Below are positions 1 through 6,082 of a stretch of 10,915 nucleotides of DNA, piece by piece; position 1 is the first letter of the stretch; each line of letters opens with the position of its first letter. The notes under the pieces are model-generated. The model worked only from the letters and a program-made list of their open reading frames with translations, had not been told where the DNA came from and ran no database searches. The DNA lies in assembly GCA_030747575.1 (NCBI GenBank), contig JASLKI010000397.1, positions 1 to 10,915 of the forward strand, read 5' to 3'. This DNA is from Verrucomicrobiota bacterium (lineage in GTDB: Bacteria > Verrucomicrobiota > Verrucomicrobiia > Limisphaerales > UBA1096). The position numbers and the translations under genes are program-made.

Positions 1-942
1 CCGAAGCATGTCCAGGTATTCGGACTGTACATCCAAGCGACCGACCGCGTGCCGGATGCCAAACTGCTGCACGCGGCCGACATAACCGCGGATTTCCTCG
101 ACAACGATCGCGATGGCAAACCGGACAATCCAGAAGTAAACGACAAACTCTGGAACGAGCGGTCGGCGATCGTCATGGGCTACGATGAGCGAGAACTCGA
201 ACAGCTCCACGGCCGTTACGGCGAGATGTTCGACAACTACGCGCTGCAGGGCCTGTACGCCACCGAGACGCTGCCCAACGCCGGGCCGCACAACCCCAAG
301 TCGCCCAAGTTTGACGCCTCCATTGAGGAGATTTTGCACATTATCACCTCGGTCGGTTACGCTGGTGTTTACCCAAAAGTGTTTGGCGAGCGCCGCGGCT
401 CCGAACTTGCCAACGCCATGGACATCGCGCGCGGCGGCTACTTCCGTACCGTGCCGCGACGCTATCCCGCCGGTGCATGGTACTCCTACGACGACCGCAC
501 CTGCGACTACGGCTGCCAAATCACCGAGTACGTTTACTGGGCGCTCACCAGCCTGCTCGACGGACAGGCTTTCAAGGGCCGGGGCGAAAACATTAAGCAT
601 GAGTGGAAACTCAACACGCCTGAAAAACTGCGTACCAAGGACAAGGCCGTTGTCAAGATTCTCACCGATCCAAAGTACCACCTCTCCACCCGACTCCCCG
701 ATGGCAAGTACAGACAAAAGCGCAAACAAGCCGCCGTCCGGCTCAAGATTGGTTTAGACGAAAGCCAGTTCACGCTGACCACTAAGTTGCCAAACGGCTC
801 GACGGCCATCGTCGAGGCAACAAACGACCTGCTGTCGTGGAGCTTGGCTAAGCGCGTGCCGAGCCATACCGCGTTGCTGGAATTCCCCATCCCAACCAAA
901 CTGGGCCATGCGCAATTCTTCCGGCTCCGCTTCAACGACTAG
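1..942 (+). CDS. Probable secreted protein of unknown function with EF-hand-like loop (5' end missing)
   Basis: The reading frame is open from the first base, so the N terminus lies outside the window; a GTG at 49 is probably internal, because the upstream residues (HVQVFGLYIQATD) read on smoothly into the protein. Near the visible N terminus is DNDRDGKPDNPE, a good match to the 12-residue calcium loop of EF-hand and dockerin repeats (D at 1, 3, 5 and 9, G at 6, E at 12). The middle part has conserved-looking blocks: FDASIEEILHIITSVGYA, NAMDIARGGYF, AWYSYDDRTCDYGCQITEYVYW and EWKLNTPEKL. I recall the same block order in uncharacterised proteins of marine and PVC-group bacteria. The last ~65 residues (IVEATNDLLSWS through FFRLRFND) resemble the C-terminal beta-type tail seen on many Verrucomicrobiota exported proteins. 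No enzymatic function can be assigned; export is inferred because the signal-peptide region is missing. The tatD-type gene follows after 12 bases and may be co-transcribed. Confidence 0.8.
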   Translation, partial: PKHVQVFGLYIQATDRVPDAKLLHAADITADFLDNDRDGKPDNPEVNDKLWNERSAIVMGYDERELEQLHGRYGEMFDNYALQGLYATETLPNAGPHNPKSPKFDASIEEILHIITSVGYAGVYPKVFGERRGSELANAMDIARGGYFRTVPRRYPAGAWYSYDDRTCDYGCQITEYVYWALTSLLDGQAFKGRGENIKHEWKLNTPEKLRTKDKAVVKILTDPKYHLSTRLPDGKYRQKRKQAAVRLKIGLDESQFTLTTKLPNGSTAIVEATNDLLSWSLAKRVPSHTALLEFPIPTKLGHAQFFRLRFND

Positions 943-954
943 CCACCGACCCCG

Positions 955-1737
955 ATGCGATTGTTCGACGCGCACAACCATTTGCAGGACGAGCGGTTTG
1001 GCGGGCAGCAGGACGAACTGATAGCCGATTGCGCCGCAGTTGGCCTGTCACGAATGGTCATCAACGGCACTTGCGAAAGCGACTGGCCGGCGGTTGCCGC
1101 CTTGGCCAAGCGCCACGACTGCGTGCTGCCGAGCTTCGGGCTGCATCCGTGGTTTGTTCACGAGCGCTCGCCGGAATGGCTGGCCAAACTCGGGCAGCAA
1201 CTCGACGACTGCCCCGCCGCCGTTGGCGAGTTTGGGCTCGACCGCTGGAAGCCCGGCTTGGGCTACGACGGGCAGGAGGAGGTTTTCACCGCCCAACTTT
1301 GCCTCGCCGCCGAGCGCGATCTCCCGGCGAGCATTCACTGCCTAAAAACGTGGGGGCGGCTGCATGAGTTGCTCCGCAACGGCCCGCTTCCCAAGCGCGG
1401 TTTTCTACTGCACAGCTACGGTGGCCCGACGGAAATGGTTGAGCCGTTGTCCAAACTCGGCGCGTACTTCAGCTTCCCCGGTGCCTTCGCGCACGAGCGC
1501 AAAACCCGCCAGCGCGACGCCTTCCGCCAAGTGCCGGCCGACCGACTGCTCATCGAAACCGACGCCCCCGACCAAGCGCCGCCAGAGAACCGAGTCACCC
1601 ACCCGCTTAGCCAGGCTCTCAACCATCCGGCCAACATCGCCGCCGTGTACGGGGCCACCGCCGAGTTGCTTGGCCAAACGCCCGACGACTTGGCCAGGCG
1701 CGTGGAGGGAAATTTCGTCCGCCTTTTCGGCGGTTAA
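955..1737 (+). CDS. TatD family metal-dependent hydrolase (deoxyribonuclease)
   Basis: A 260-residue TIM-barrel metallohydrolase of the TatD family, which cleaves phosphodiester bonds in DNA and is probably cytoplasmic. The visible metal-site set is complete: the HxH pair in DAHNHL (H7, H9), E92 in VGEFGLD, H128 in SIHCLKTW, H153 in LLHSYGG, and D203 in LIETDAPD. The length matches the family (about 250-270). Sequence around the third ligand is IHCLKTW rather than the usual HxR/HxRxA-type block, so this is a divergent member and not certainly the tatD orthologue itself. The ATG at 955 has no Shine-Dalgarno sequence and follows the upstream stop by 12 bases, which suggests read-through from that gene. 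Its TAA overlaps the recG stop in the opposite strand. The 3' end carries two copies of the window's recurrent palindrome, at 1670-1677 (exact core) and 1689-1698 (one mismatch). Confidence 0.9.
   Translation: MRLFDAHNHLQDERFGGQQDELIADCAAVGLSRMVINGTCESDWPAVAALAKRHDCVLPSFGLHPWFVHERSPEWLAKLGQQLDDCPAAVGEFGLDRWKPGLGYDGQEEVFTAQLCLAAERDLPASIHCLKTWGRLHELLRNGPLPKRGFLLHSYGGPTEMVEPLSKLGAYFSFPGAFAHERKTRQRDAFRQVPADRLLIETDAPDQAPPENRVTHPLSQALNHPANIAAVYGATAELLGQTPDDLARRVEGNFVRLFGG
1101..1110. repeat. CTTGGCCAAG palindrome, copy 1
   Basis: Perfect 10-base copy within the tatD-type gene, read as Leu-Ala-Lys (TTG GCC AAG). Confidence 0.9.
1670..1677. repeat. TTGGCCAA core, copy 2
   Basis: Exact 8-base core near the 3' end of the tatD-type gene, read in the Leu-Gly-Gln frame. 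A one-mismatch copy, CTTGGCCAGG, follows at 1689-1698. Confidence 0.85.
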
Positions 1738-1743
1738 TCGCCG
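1728..1743. terminator. Small stem-loop over the overlapping stop codons of the tatD-type gene and recG
   Basis: CGGCG (1728-1732) and CGCCG (1739-1743) pair across a six-base loop that contains TTAA, in which the TAA stops of both convergent genes overlap. There is no T run after the stem on either strand, so termination by this element is only a suggestion. Confidence 0.3.
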
Positions 1744-3731
1744 GGTTCGCGGGCGACGAGGTCGCGGGCTTTTTGGATCAAGCGCCAGTCGTCGATAAGG
1801 TTGCCGAACTTGAAATCCGGCAAGCCGCTCTGCGCCTGGCCGAGCAACTCGCCCGGGCCGCGCTGCCGCAAATCCTCCTCGGCCAGCTCGAATCCATCGC
1901 CGCCTTTTTCCATCACGTCGAGCCGTCGCCGACCGTCGTCGGTCACTTCATCGGCGACGAGGATGCAGTGCGACTCGTGCGCGCCCCGGCCGATCCTACC
2001 GCGCAACTGGTGCAATTGCGCCAAGCCGAAGCGGTCGGCGTTCTCGATGAGCATGATCGTCGCGTTGGGAATATCGACGCCGACCTCAATCACGCTCGTC
2101 GCCAGCAGCACCTTGATTTTCCTGGCGAGAAAACCGGTGACGACCTGCTCTTTCTCGGCGGACTTCAGCCGGCCATGCAGCAGGCCAACGGCGTGCGGTG
2201 CGAGTTGTTCCCGCACAGTCTCGAGTTCCTGGTTGACCGCCTTGAGGCTGCCGCCGCTCTCGTCATCGACGCGCGGGTAAACGACGTACGCCTGCCTGCC
2301 CTCGGCCAGTTTATCGCGGATGAAGCCCCACACCTTAGGTAGGCTCTCCGGCTTGCGGACGTGCGTGCGCACCGGGCCGCGGCCCGGCGGCAATTCGTCG
2401 ATCAGCGAGATATCGAGGTCGCCGTAAACGGTCAAGCCAAGCGTGCGCGGTATCGGCGTAGCGGTCATCACGAGCACGTGCGGATACTGCCCCTTGCGAA
2501 CGAGTTTTTTTCGCTGCTCGACACCGAACTTGTGTTGCTCGTCGATGATCGCCAGCCCGATGTTCTCGAGCGCAAACTTCTCCTCGACGAGCGCGTGCGT
2601 GCCGATGACGAGCGGCGGCAACTCGTTGTTTCCTATGCTCAACTCGGCCTGGCCAGAGTCGCTCATTGTTTTCCTGGCGCCGGTGTGCAGGTGCACGGGG
2701 ATGCCGAACGGCTCAAGCCATTTGCCGAAAACACGATAATGTTGTTCGGCCAAAATCTCCGTCGGCGCGAGCACAACCACGCTGAAACCGCTCTCGACGG
2801 CTCGCAGCCCGGCGCAGGCGGCAACGGCGGTTTTGCCGGAGCCGACGTCGCCCTGCAGCAGCCGGCGCATCGGGTAAGAGCCGGCCATGTCGCGGGCGAT
2901 CTCGTCCCACGCGCGCTGCTGTGCACCGGTGAAATCAAAGCCCAAGCCAGCCAAAAAAGGCTTTACAAACCGGTCATCACCGAAGCATTCCAACGCCTTG
3001 ACCTTGGCCTGAAATGTCTTTCGCCTCTCGCGGATCTGCCGCTGAAACCGGATGAACTCCTCCAGCGCCAACCGCTCGCGAGCCAGCTCGGTTTGCCCGA
3101 GGTCGCCGGGAAAATGCACCGCCTTAAACGCCTCCGCCAGCGGCAGCCAATGGCTGTCGTCGCCGGCCAACAGTTCGGCGTTAGTGTTGGGTACGGCGGC
3201 GGCGAACTGCTCAACGACGCGCCACATCACCCCGCGCAGCCAGCGTTGCTTGATGCCGTCGGTCAACCGGTACACCGGCACGATACGCTTGAGGTGGATG
3301 AACTCCTCGCCCTCCTCGGATACCTCCGCCTCGGGGTGATCCATCGTGCGCGGTTTCCCCGCCTTGAGTTTGCCGTGAACGTGGACGAAGTCGCCGGTTT
3401 TGTAGTAGCGCTCCATGTACGGCATGTTCCACCAGCGGCAATGCAGCCGCGCCGTGCCGTCGTCGATTATGAACTCGAACAGGCTCTTGCCAAAACGCAT
3501 CCGCTTGACGCCCGCCGCGACGATCGGCCCGGCGACGGTGGCATTATCGCCCTTGGCCAAGGCCTTGACCTCGTGCGGCTGGTTGCGGTCCTCGTAGCGC
3601 CTTGGCCCGTGCCATAACAGGTCGGCGACGGTGCGGATGCCGAGCTTGGCCAGGCGGGTCGCACGCTCACCGCCGACACCGGGCAGCGCCGCCACCTGTT
3701 GGCCAAGGGGATCTGTCGCAAACTCGGACAC
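1734..3731 (-). CDS. recG: ATP-dependent DNA helicase RecG
   Basis: RecG is the monomeric branch-migration helicase that remodels stalled forks and Holliday junctions. From GTG at 3731 the protein is 665 residues, close to the usual 680-700. An N-terminal wedge/OB region begins with the helix-hairpin-like ALPGVGGERATRLAKLGIRTVADLLWHGPRRYEDR. The helicase motifs follow in order: LLQGDVGSGKT (Walker A, about 291-301), APTEILAEQH, IIDEQHKFG (DEQH, about 395-402), MTATPIPRT (about 422-429), TSVIEVGVDIPNA and QLHQLRGRIGRG (about 572-583), then RGPGELLGQAQSGLPDFKF near the C terminus. The longest open frame would begin at a TTG at 3767, but that TTG is part of the palindrome CTTGGCCAAG. GTG 3731 sits next to a promoter-like pair of hexamers and leaves an N terminus of RecG-like length, so I prefer it. 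Neither start has a Shine-Dalgarno site. The gene is convergent with the tatD-type gene. Confidence 0.96.
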   Translation of the reverse strand: MSEFATDPLGQQVAALPGVGGERATRLAKLGIRTVADLLWHGPRRYEDRNQPHEVKALAKGDNATVAGPIVAAGVKRMRFGKSLFEFIIDDGTARLHCRWWNMPYMERYYKTGDFVHVHGKLKAGKPRTMDHPEAEVSEEGEEFIHLKRIVPVYRLTDGIKQRWLRGVMWRVVEQFAAAVPNTNAELLAGDDSHWLPLAEAFKAVHFPGDLGQTELARERLALEEFIRFQRQIRERRKTFQAKVKALECFGDDRFVKPFLAGLGFDFTGAQQRAWDEIARDMAGSYPMRRLLQGDVGSGKTAVAACAGLRAVESGFSVVVLAPTEILAEQHYRVFGKWLEPFGIPVHLHTGARKTMSDSGQAELSIGNNELPPLVIGTHALVEEKFALENIGLAIIDEQHKFGVEQRKKLVRKGQYPHVLVMTATPIPRTLGLTVYGDLDISLIDELPPGRGPVRTHVRKPESLPKVWGFIRDKLAEGRQAYVVYPRVDDESGGSLKAVNQELETVREQLAPHAVGLLHGRLKSAEKEQVVTGFLARKIKVLLATSVIEVGVDIPNATIMLIENADRFGLAQLHQLRGRIGRGAHESHCILVADEVTDDGRRRLDVMEKGGDGFELAEEDLRQRGPGELLGQAQSGLPDFKFGNLIDDWRLIQKARDLVAREPGD
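3552..3561. repeat. CTTGGCCAAG palindrome, copy 3
   Basis: Perfect 10-base copy in the N-terminal part of recG, read as Leu-Ala-Lys. A one-mismatch form, CTTGGCCAGG, lies nearby at 3645-3654. Confidence 0.9.
3699..3706. repeat. TTGGCCAA core, copy 4
   Basis: Exact core within the first codons of recG, read as Leu-Gly-Gln on the minus strand; 60 bases from the next copy. Confidence 0.85.
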
Positions 3732-3738
3732 TGCGACA

Positions 3739-3767
3739 GTTGTACCGGCAACCTCGCGCTTGGCCAA
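3739..3767 (-). promoter_or_regulatory. Predicted recG promoter, near-leaderless
   Basis: On the minus strand TTGGCC (3762-3767), a 17-base spacer and TACAAC (3739-3744, 4 of 6) lie seven bases before GTG 3731; the expected +1 is 3732. This supports GTG 3731 as the recG start. Confidence 0.42.
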
Positions 3768-3768
3768 G
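3759..3768. repeat. CTTGGCCAAG palindrome, copy 5, at the recG promoter
   Basis: Perfect copy, 12 bases when flanks are included (GCTTGGCCAAGC, 3758-3769). It supplies the TTGGCC predicted as the recG -35 box and the TTG that a gene finder would take as the recG start. Confidence 0.9.
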
Positions 3769-3823
3769 CCGGCCGTCGGTTTGCCTTTCGCTGGGCCAAG
3801 CCAAGCCGTAGAGTCCGTGACCG

Positions 3824-4432
3824 ATGGTTCGCGAGTTGACAGACAATCACGACCAGTTGTGGAAGGGATACAGCCAAGTGTTCATGGAGATGGACGACCT
3901 GACGCTCGCGCGCTGGATGGCGCAGACGCTGGGCCAATTCTCCGGCCAAGTCTGGCGGCTCTCCCATCCGCTGATGCTGGCCTACGAGTTGGCGGCGCAC
4001 GCGGCGCACGACCGCCAAATCTGGCTCAAGGGCATGGCGATCATCCCCGCAGACTACACTGCCTCCGAGTGTTGCCGGGCACCGCTGTTGCCGACGCTCT
4101 CACGGGACGTGTACGACGTCGGCTTGGTCTGCAAACACTGCGGCGAAACGTGCGTGAAACTCGATGATCTGCCGGATGAAATAAGGCAAGAGCTCGACAC
4201 ATGGTCGGCTTGTTACGACAAGGCGCACACCGTCGCGCACTGGGAGGAGGACGGTAAAAAACTGCCGCCCGACTACGACACGCTGTTCGAGTTGGCAGCA
4301 CAATCCGCAGAAAAACTGCTGGCCCAGGCGGGTACCCAACTGGCCCCGGCGCTACTCGAGAATTACCCGGCGGTGGCGTGGGAGGATCAGGACGAATGTC
4401 TCGAGGTTCGCCCCGAGGATGTCGATATCTGA
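3824..4432 (+). CDS. Conserved-looking hypothetical protein with possible zinc ribbon
   Basis: I do not recognise a named family for this 202-residue, acidic, probably soluble protein. No signal peptide or membrane span is visible. The N-terminal 75 residues look helical (DDLTLARWMAQTLGQF, PLMLAYELAAHAAHD). The middle has Cys83-Cys84 (SECCRAPLLP) and, about 20 residues on, Cys103-x2-Cys106 plus Cys110 (VCKHCGETC), an arrangement that could bind one zinc ion. The C-terminal third is helical and acidic, ending in ECLEVRPEDVDI. The ATG at 3824 lacks a Shine-Dalgarno site; a weak TAGAGT at 3809-3814 would give a three-base leader, but there is no good -35 box. The gene is divergent from recG and ends seven bases from the convergent 92-residue gene. 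Coding character is supported by the clean open frame with typical codon use; function is unknown. Confidence 0.8.
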   Translation: MVRELTDNHDQLWKGYSQVFMEMDDLTLARWMAQTLGQFSGQVWRLSHPLMLAYELAAHAAHDRQIWLKGMAIIPADYTASECCRAPLLPTLSRDVYDVGLVCKHCGETCVKLDDLPDEIRQELDTWSACYDKAHTVAHWEEDGKKLPPDYDTLFELAAQSAEKLLAQAGTQLAPALLENYPAVAWEDQDECLEVRPEDVDI

Positions 4433-4435
4433 TGT

Positions 4436-4462
4436 CGGATCAAACCTGGTTTTTTTGATCCG
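4436..4462. terminator. Stem-loop at a convergent gene junction, candidate bidirectional terminator
   Basis: A perfect 9-base inverted repeat, CGGATCAAA (4436-4444) and TTTGATCCG (4454-4462), encloses a 9-base loop. It starts four bases after the stop of the 202-residue gene and covers the last codons of the opposing 92-residue gene. A run of seven T (4450-4456) lies on the plus strand, but it overlaps the loop and right arm and does not follow the hairpin, so this is not a textbook intrinsic terminator. Confidence 0.45.
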
Positions 4463-4718
4463 GAAACTTCTCCTTGATCGTGCGAACCAACCGGCTCTCG
4501 TCAGCCGGCTCCATCTTGCGCCTCGGGATGCGCCGCCGGACACTGTCGAGCAGTTCCATCCAGTCCTCGAACGCCGGGTCGGGATACTCCTCCCAGTTTT
4601 CAAAGCGCCGTTCGCGCCGGAAAAATTTCCACACGCCGCGTTCGTTCCGGGCGTAGCACTCAATCCGCTCGCCGTACTCGTCGCGCCGCTTCCAGTTGAT
4701 CTCCCCCTTGGCCCCCAT
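4440..4718 (-). CDS. Small basic/aromatic protein of unknown function, translationally coupled to ispF
   Basis: This 92-residue protein is rich in Arg, Glu and Trp (MGAKGEINWKRRDEYGERI..., VWKFFRRERRFENWEEYPDPAFEDWMELLDSVRRRIPRR). I do not recognise a family. It has no signal peptide, membrane segment or cysteine cluster. Its ATG at 4718 follows the ispF TGA with one base between (TGA-C-ATG), the classic arrangement for termination-reinitiation, so it is probably co-expressed with ispF. No separate Shine-Dalgarno site is visible. The unbroken frame, tight spacing and ordinary codon use support a real gene. A role in isoprenoid synthesis should not be assumed from position alone. Its 3' end lies inside the stem-loop at 4436-4462. 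Confidence 0.75.
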   Translation of the reverse strand: MGAKGEINWKRRDEYGERIECYARNERGVWKFFRRERRFENWEEYPDPAFEDWMELLDSVRRRIPRRKMEPADESRLVRTIKEKFPDQKNQV

Positions 4719-4719
4719 G

Positions 4720-5199
4720 TCAGTCCGGCAGGTTCACGCCCGCGACTGCCATCGCCGCCATGCCCTCCCCGCGACCGAGGAACCCAAGCAGCTCGTTCGT
4801 TGTCGCCTTGATGCCAACTTGGTCCGGTGAAATGTACAGCGCTTGGGCGACCGCAACTTTCATCGCCGGCACATGCGGCAGGATTTTCGGAGCCTCGGCG
4901 ATCAGCGTAGCGTCGATGTTTACGATCTTGCCGTCGGCTTCCGCCACCAGCTCAGCGGCTTTCTCGAGAAAAATCCGACTCGGCGCATCCTTCCACTGCG
5001 GTTCGCTAGGTGGGAAAAAGCTGCCGATGTCGCCTTGGCCAAGCGCCCCAAGCACCGCGTCACAGATCGCGTGCATCAGCACGTCGGCATCGGAGTGACC
5101 ATCGAGCCCCATGTCATGCTCGATCTCCACGCCACCAAGCCAAAGCGGCCGCCCCTCCAGGAGGCGATGCACATCGTATCCAATTCCAGTATGAACCAC
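4720..5199 (-). CDS. ispF: 2-C-methyl-D-erythritol 2,4-cyclodiphosphate synthase IspF
   Basis: IspF converts 4-diphosphocytidyl-2-C-methylerythritol 2-phosphate to the 2,4-cyclodiphosphate, releasing CMP, in the MEP isoprenoid pathway. The protein is cytoplasmic and trimeric in known members. From GTG 5199 it is 159 residues, the family norm. Visible signatures are GIGYDVHRL with zinc ligands Asp9 and His11, GHSDADVLMHAICDAVLGA with the third ligand His43, GDIGSFFPPS (Asp57), and the C-terminal ATTNELLGFLGRGEGMAAMAV substrate-binding block. The frame is open far upstream, but that extension overlaps the rlmB-type gene in another frame and lacks IspF homology, so GTG 5199 is the start. No Shine-Dalgarno site precedes it. 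A perfect TATAAT ends six bases before the GTG. ispD, the usual partner or fusion, is not in this window. Confidence 0.95.
   Translation of the reverse strand: MVHTGIGYDVHRLLEGRPLWLGGVEIEHDMGLDGHSDADVLMHAICDAVLGALGQGDIGSFFPPSEPQWKDAPSRIFLEKAAELVAEADGKIVNIDATLIAEAPKILPHVPAMKVAVAQALYISPDQVGIKATTNELLGFLGRGEGMAAMAVAGVNLPD
5034..5043. repeat. CTTGGCCAAG palindrome, copy 6
   Basis: Perfect copy in ispF, read as Leu-Gly-Gln (GALGQGDIG). Confidence 0.9.
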
Positions 5200-5205
5200 G
5201 GCCGG

Positions 5206-5233
5206 ATTATAGTGAGCTACTCCGCTTGGCCAA
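5206..5233 (-). promoter_or_regulatory. Predicted promoter of ispF placing the transcript start on the start codon
   Basis: On the minus strand TTGGCC (5228-5233), a 16-base spacer and a perfect TATAAT (5206-5211) precede the ispF GTG by six bases. With the usual seven-base step the +1 is 5199, the G of the GTG. The -35 hexamer is part of a CTTGGCCAAG palindrome inside the last codons of the rlmB-type gene. Sigma-70-type recognition in this organism is assumed. Confidence 0.5.
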
Positions 5234-5948
5234 GGGCGAACATGGCAATGCCGGCGGCGACGGAGGCATTGAGTGAATTGATGCGGCCGCGCTGGGTGAT
5301 GCCCACCACGTCGTCGGCCATGTTGAGGATGAACTGACCAACGGAGCGATCCTCCCCACCGATCACGAGCAGCAGTTTTTCCGGCTTGGCCGCGGCGAGC
5401 GCCTCCAGCGACGATTTGCCGGCCATGTCCAGTGCGGCGATCCGGTAGCCGGCCTCGGCGGCTTTGCGGGCGTAGCCGTTGGCGGAGTCGCTGCGGCAAA
5501 TTTTCATGAACTCCGTCGCACCGGCGCTGACCTTGACCACCGACGGGTAGATTTCCGGCACGCCCTTTTTCGGCAGGCAAACGGAGGTGAAGCCGAACAC
5601 TTCGGCGCTACGCAGGATCGCGCCGACGTTGTGAGGGTCCTCGACGTTGTCGAGCATCAGGATGCGCGGCACGCCGAGCAACTCGTCAAACTCAGCGTAC
5701 GGATAAAGCGATGTCTTGAGCACGACGCCCTGATGATCCCGGCTGCCGGAGACCTGCATCAGGCGACCCTTGTCCGTCCACTCGATCTCAACGTTGCCGC
5801 GCTCCAAAACGCCGAGCAACTTTTTCACGCGCGTGCTGTCGCGCATGCCTTCGTTCAAGTGAGCCGAGTACACGCGGCGCTTCCCCGCCCGCAACACCTC
5901 GAAGGCGGGGTTCAATCCGTACACATGTTCTCGACTCGACTTGGCCAT
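5217..5948 (-). CDS. rlmB: TrmH/RlmB-type 23S rRNA (guanosine-2'-O-)-methyltransferase
   Basis: A SPOUT-class methyltransferase of the TrmH family that transfers methyl from S-adenosylmethionine to a ribose 2'-OH; the closest fit is RlmB, which modifies G2251 in 23S rRNA. The 243 residues from ATG 5948 match RlmB length. The N-terminal substrate-binding domain begins EHVYGLNPAFEVLRAGKRRV. The three SPOUT motifs are present: motif 1 DNVEDPHNVGAILRSA (100-115, with Asn107 and Arg113), motif 2 LLLVIGGEDRSV (192-203), and motif 3 GITQRGRINSLNASVAAGIAMF (216-237), the trefoil-knot cofactor site. An in-frame ATG at 5996 would add 16 residues with no family support. The ispF start is 17 bases beyond the stop. 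RlmB versus another TrmH paralogue cannot be settled here. Confidence 0.88.
   Translation of the reverse strand: MAKSSREHVYGLNPAFEVLRAGKRRVYSAHLNEGMRDSTRVKKLLGVLERGNVEIEWTDKGRLMQVSGSRDHQGVVLKTSLYPYAEFDELLGVPRILMLDNVEDPHNVGAILRSAEVFGFTSVCLPKKGVPEIYPSVVKVSAGATEFMKICRSDSANGYARKAAEAGYRIAALDMAGKSSLEALAAAKPEKLLLVIGGEDRSVGQFILNMADDVVGITQRGRINSLNASVAAGIAMFALGQAE
5225..5234. repeat. CTTGGCCAAG palindrome, copy 7, at the rlmB end and ispF promoter
   Basis: Perfect copy in the last codons of the rlmB-type gene (Leu-Gly-Gln before Ala-Glu-stop); it also provides the TTGGCC of the predicted ispF promoter. Confidence 0.9.
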
Positions 5949-5961
5949 CGGCACGGCACGC

Positions 5962-5990
5962 AACTTACGGCAGCCTTGGCTGGAAGCCAA
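5962..5990 (-). promoter_or_regulatory. Weak predicted promoter of the rlmB-type gene
   Basis: On the minus strand TTGGCT (5985-5990), a 17-base spacer and TAAGTT (5962-5967) precede the ATG at 5948; the inferred start leaves a leader of about seven bases. The -10 match is poor (3 of 6). The -35 box sits in one arm of the inverted repeat at 5975-5991. Confidence 0.25.
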
Positions 5991-5991
5991 G
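5975..5991. repeat. Inverted repeat, split form of the recurrent palindrome
   Basis: CTTGGCT (5975-5981) and AGCCAAG (5985-5991) form a perfect 7-base stem around GGA, in the divergent region between rlmB and the serine acetyltransferase gene. It looks like the recurrent CTTGGCCAAG with a few bases inserted at its centre. It could be an operator, a short hairpin in an rlmB leader, or a decayed copy of the repeat. Confidence 0.55.
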
Positions 5992-6048
5992 TCCATGCCT
6001 GACTTTGGAGCGCATGGTTAGCTTGGATCGGTGACGACTCACGACCTC

Positions 6049-6076
6049 TTGCCATTTTCGCGGATTTGCCGATACT
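6049..6076 (+). promoter_or_regulatory. Predicted promoter of the serine acetyltransferase gene, leaderless
   Basis: TTGCCA (6049-6054, 5 of 6 to the sigma-70 -35 consensus), a 16-base spacer and GATACT (6071-6076, 4 of 6) end six bases before the GTG at 6083. The expected +1 is 6083 itself. No Shine-Dalgarno sequence lies between. Confidence 0.45.
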
Positions 6077-6082
6077 TCGGGC

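Noticed and set aside
2361..3617. 418-codon plus-strand open frame opposite recG
   Set aside because: It lies wholly within recG, whose helicase motifs are intact; the translated product is low-complexity and unrecognisable.
5200..5580. N-terminal extension of ispF to about 286 residues
   Set aside because: The extension overlaps the rlmB-type gene in another frame, has no similarity to IspF or IspD, and IspF length is met from GTG 5199.
5949..5996. Alternative ATG for the rlmB-type gene at 5996
   Set aside because: The 16 added residues contain the inverted repeat and do not resemble RlmB N termini; ATG 5948 gives the standard length.
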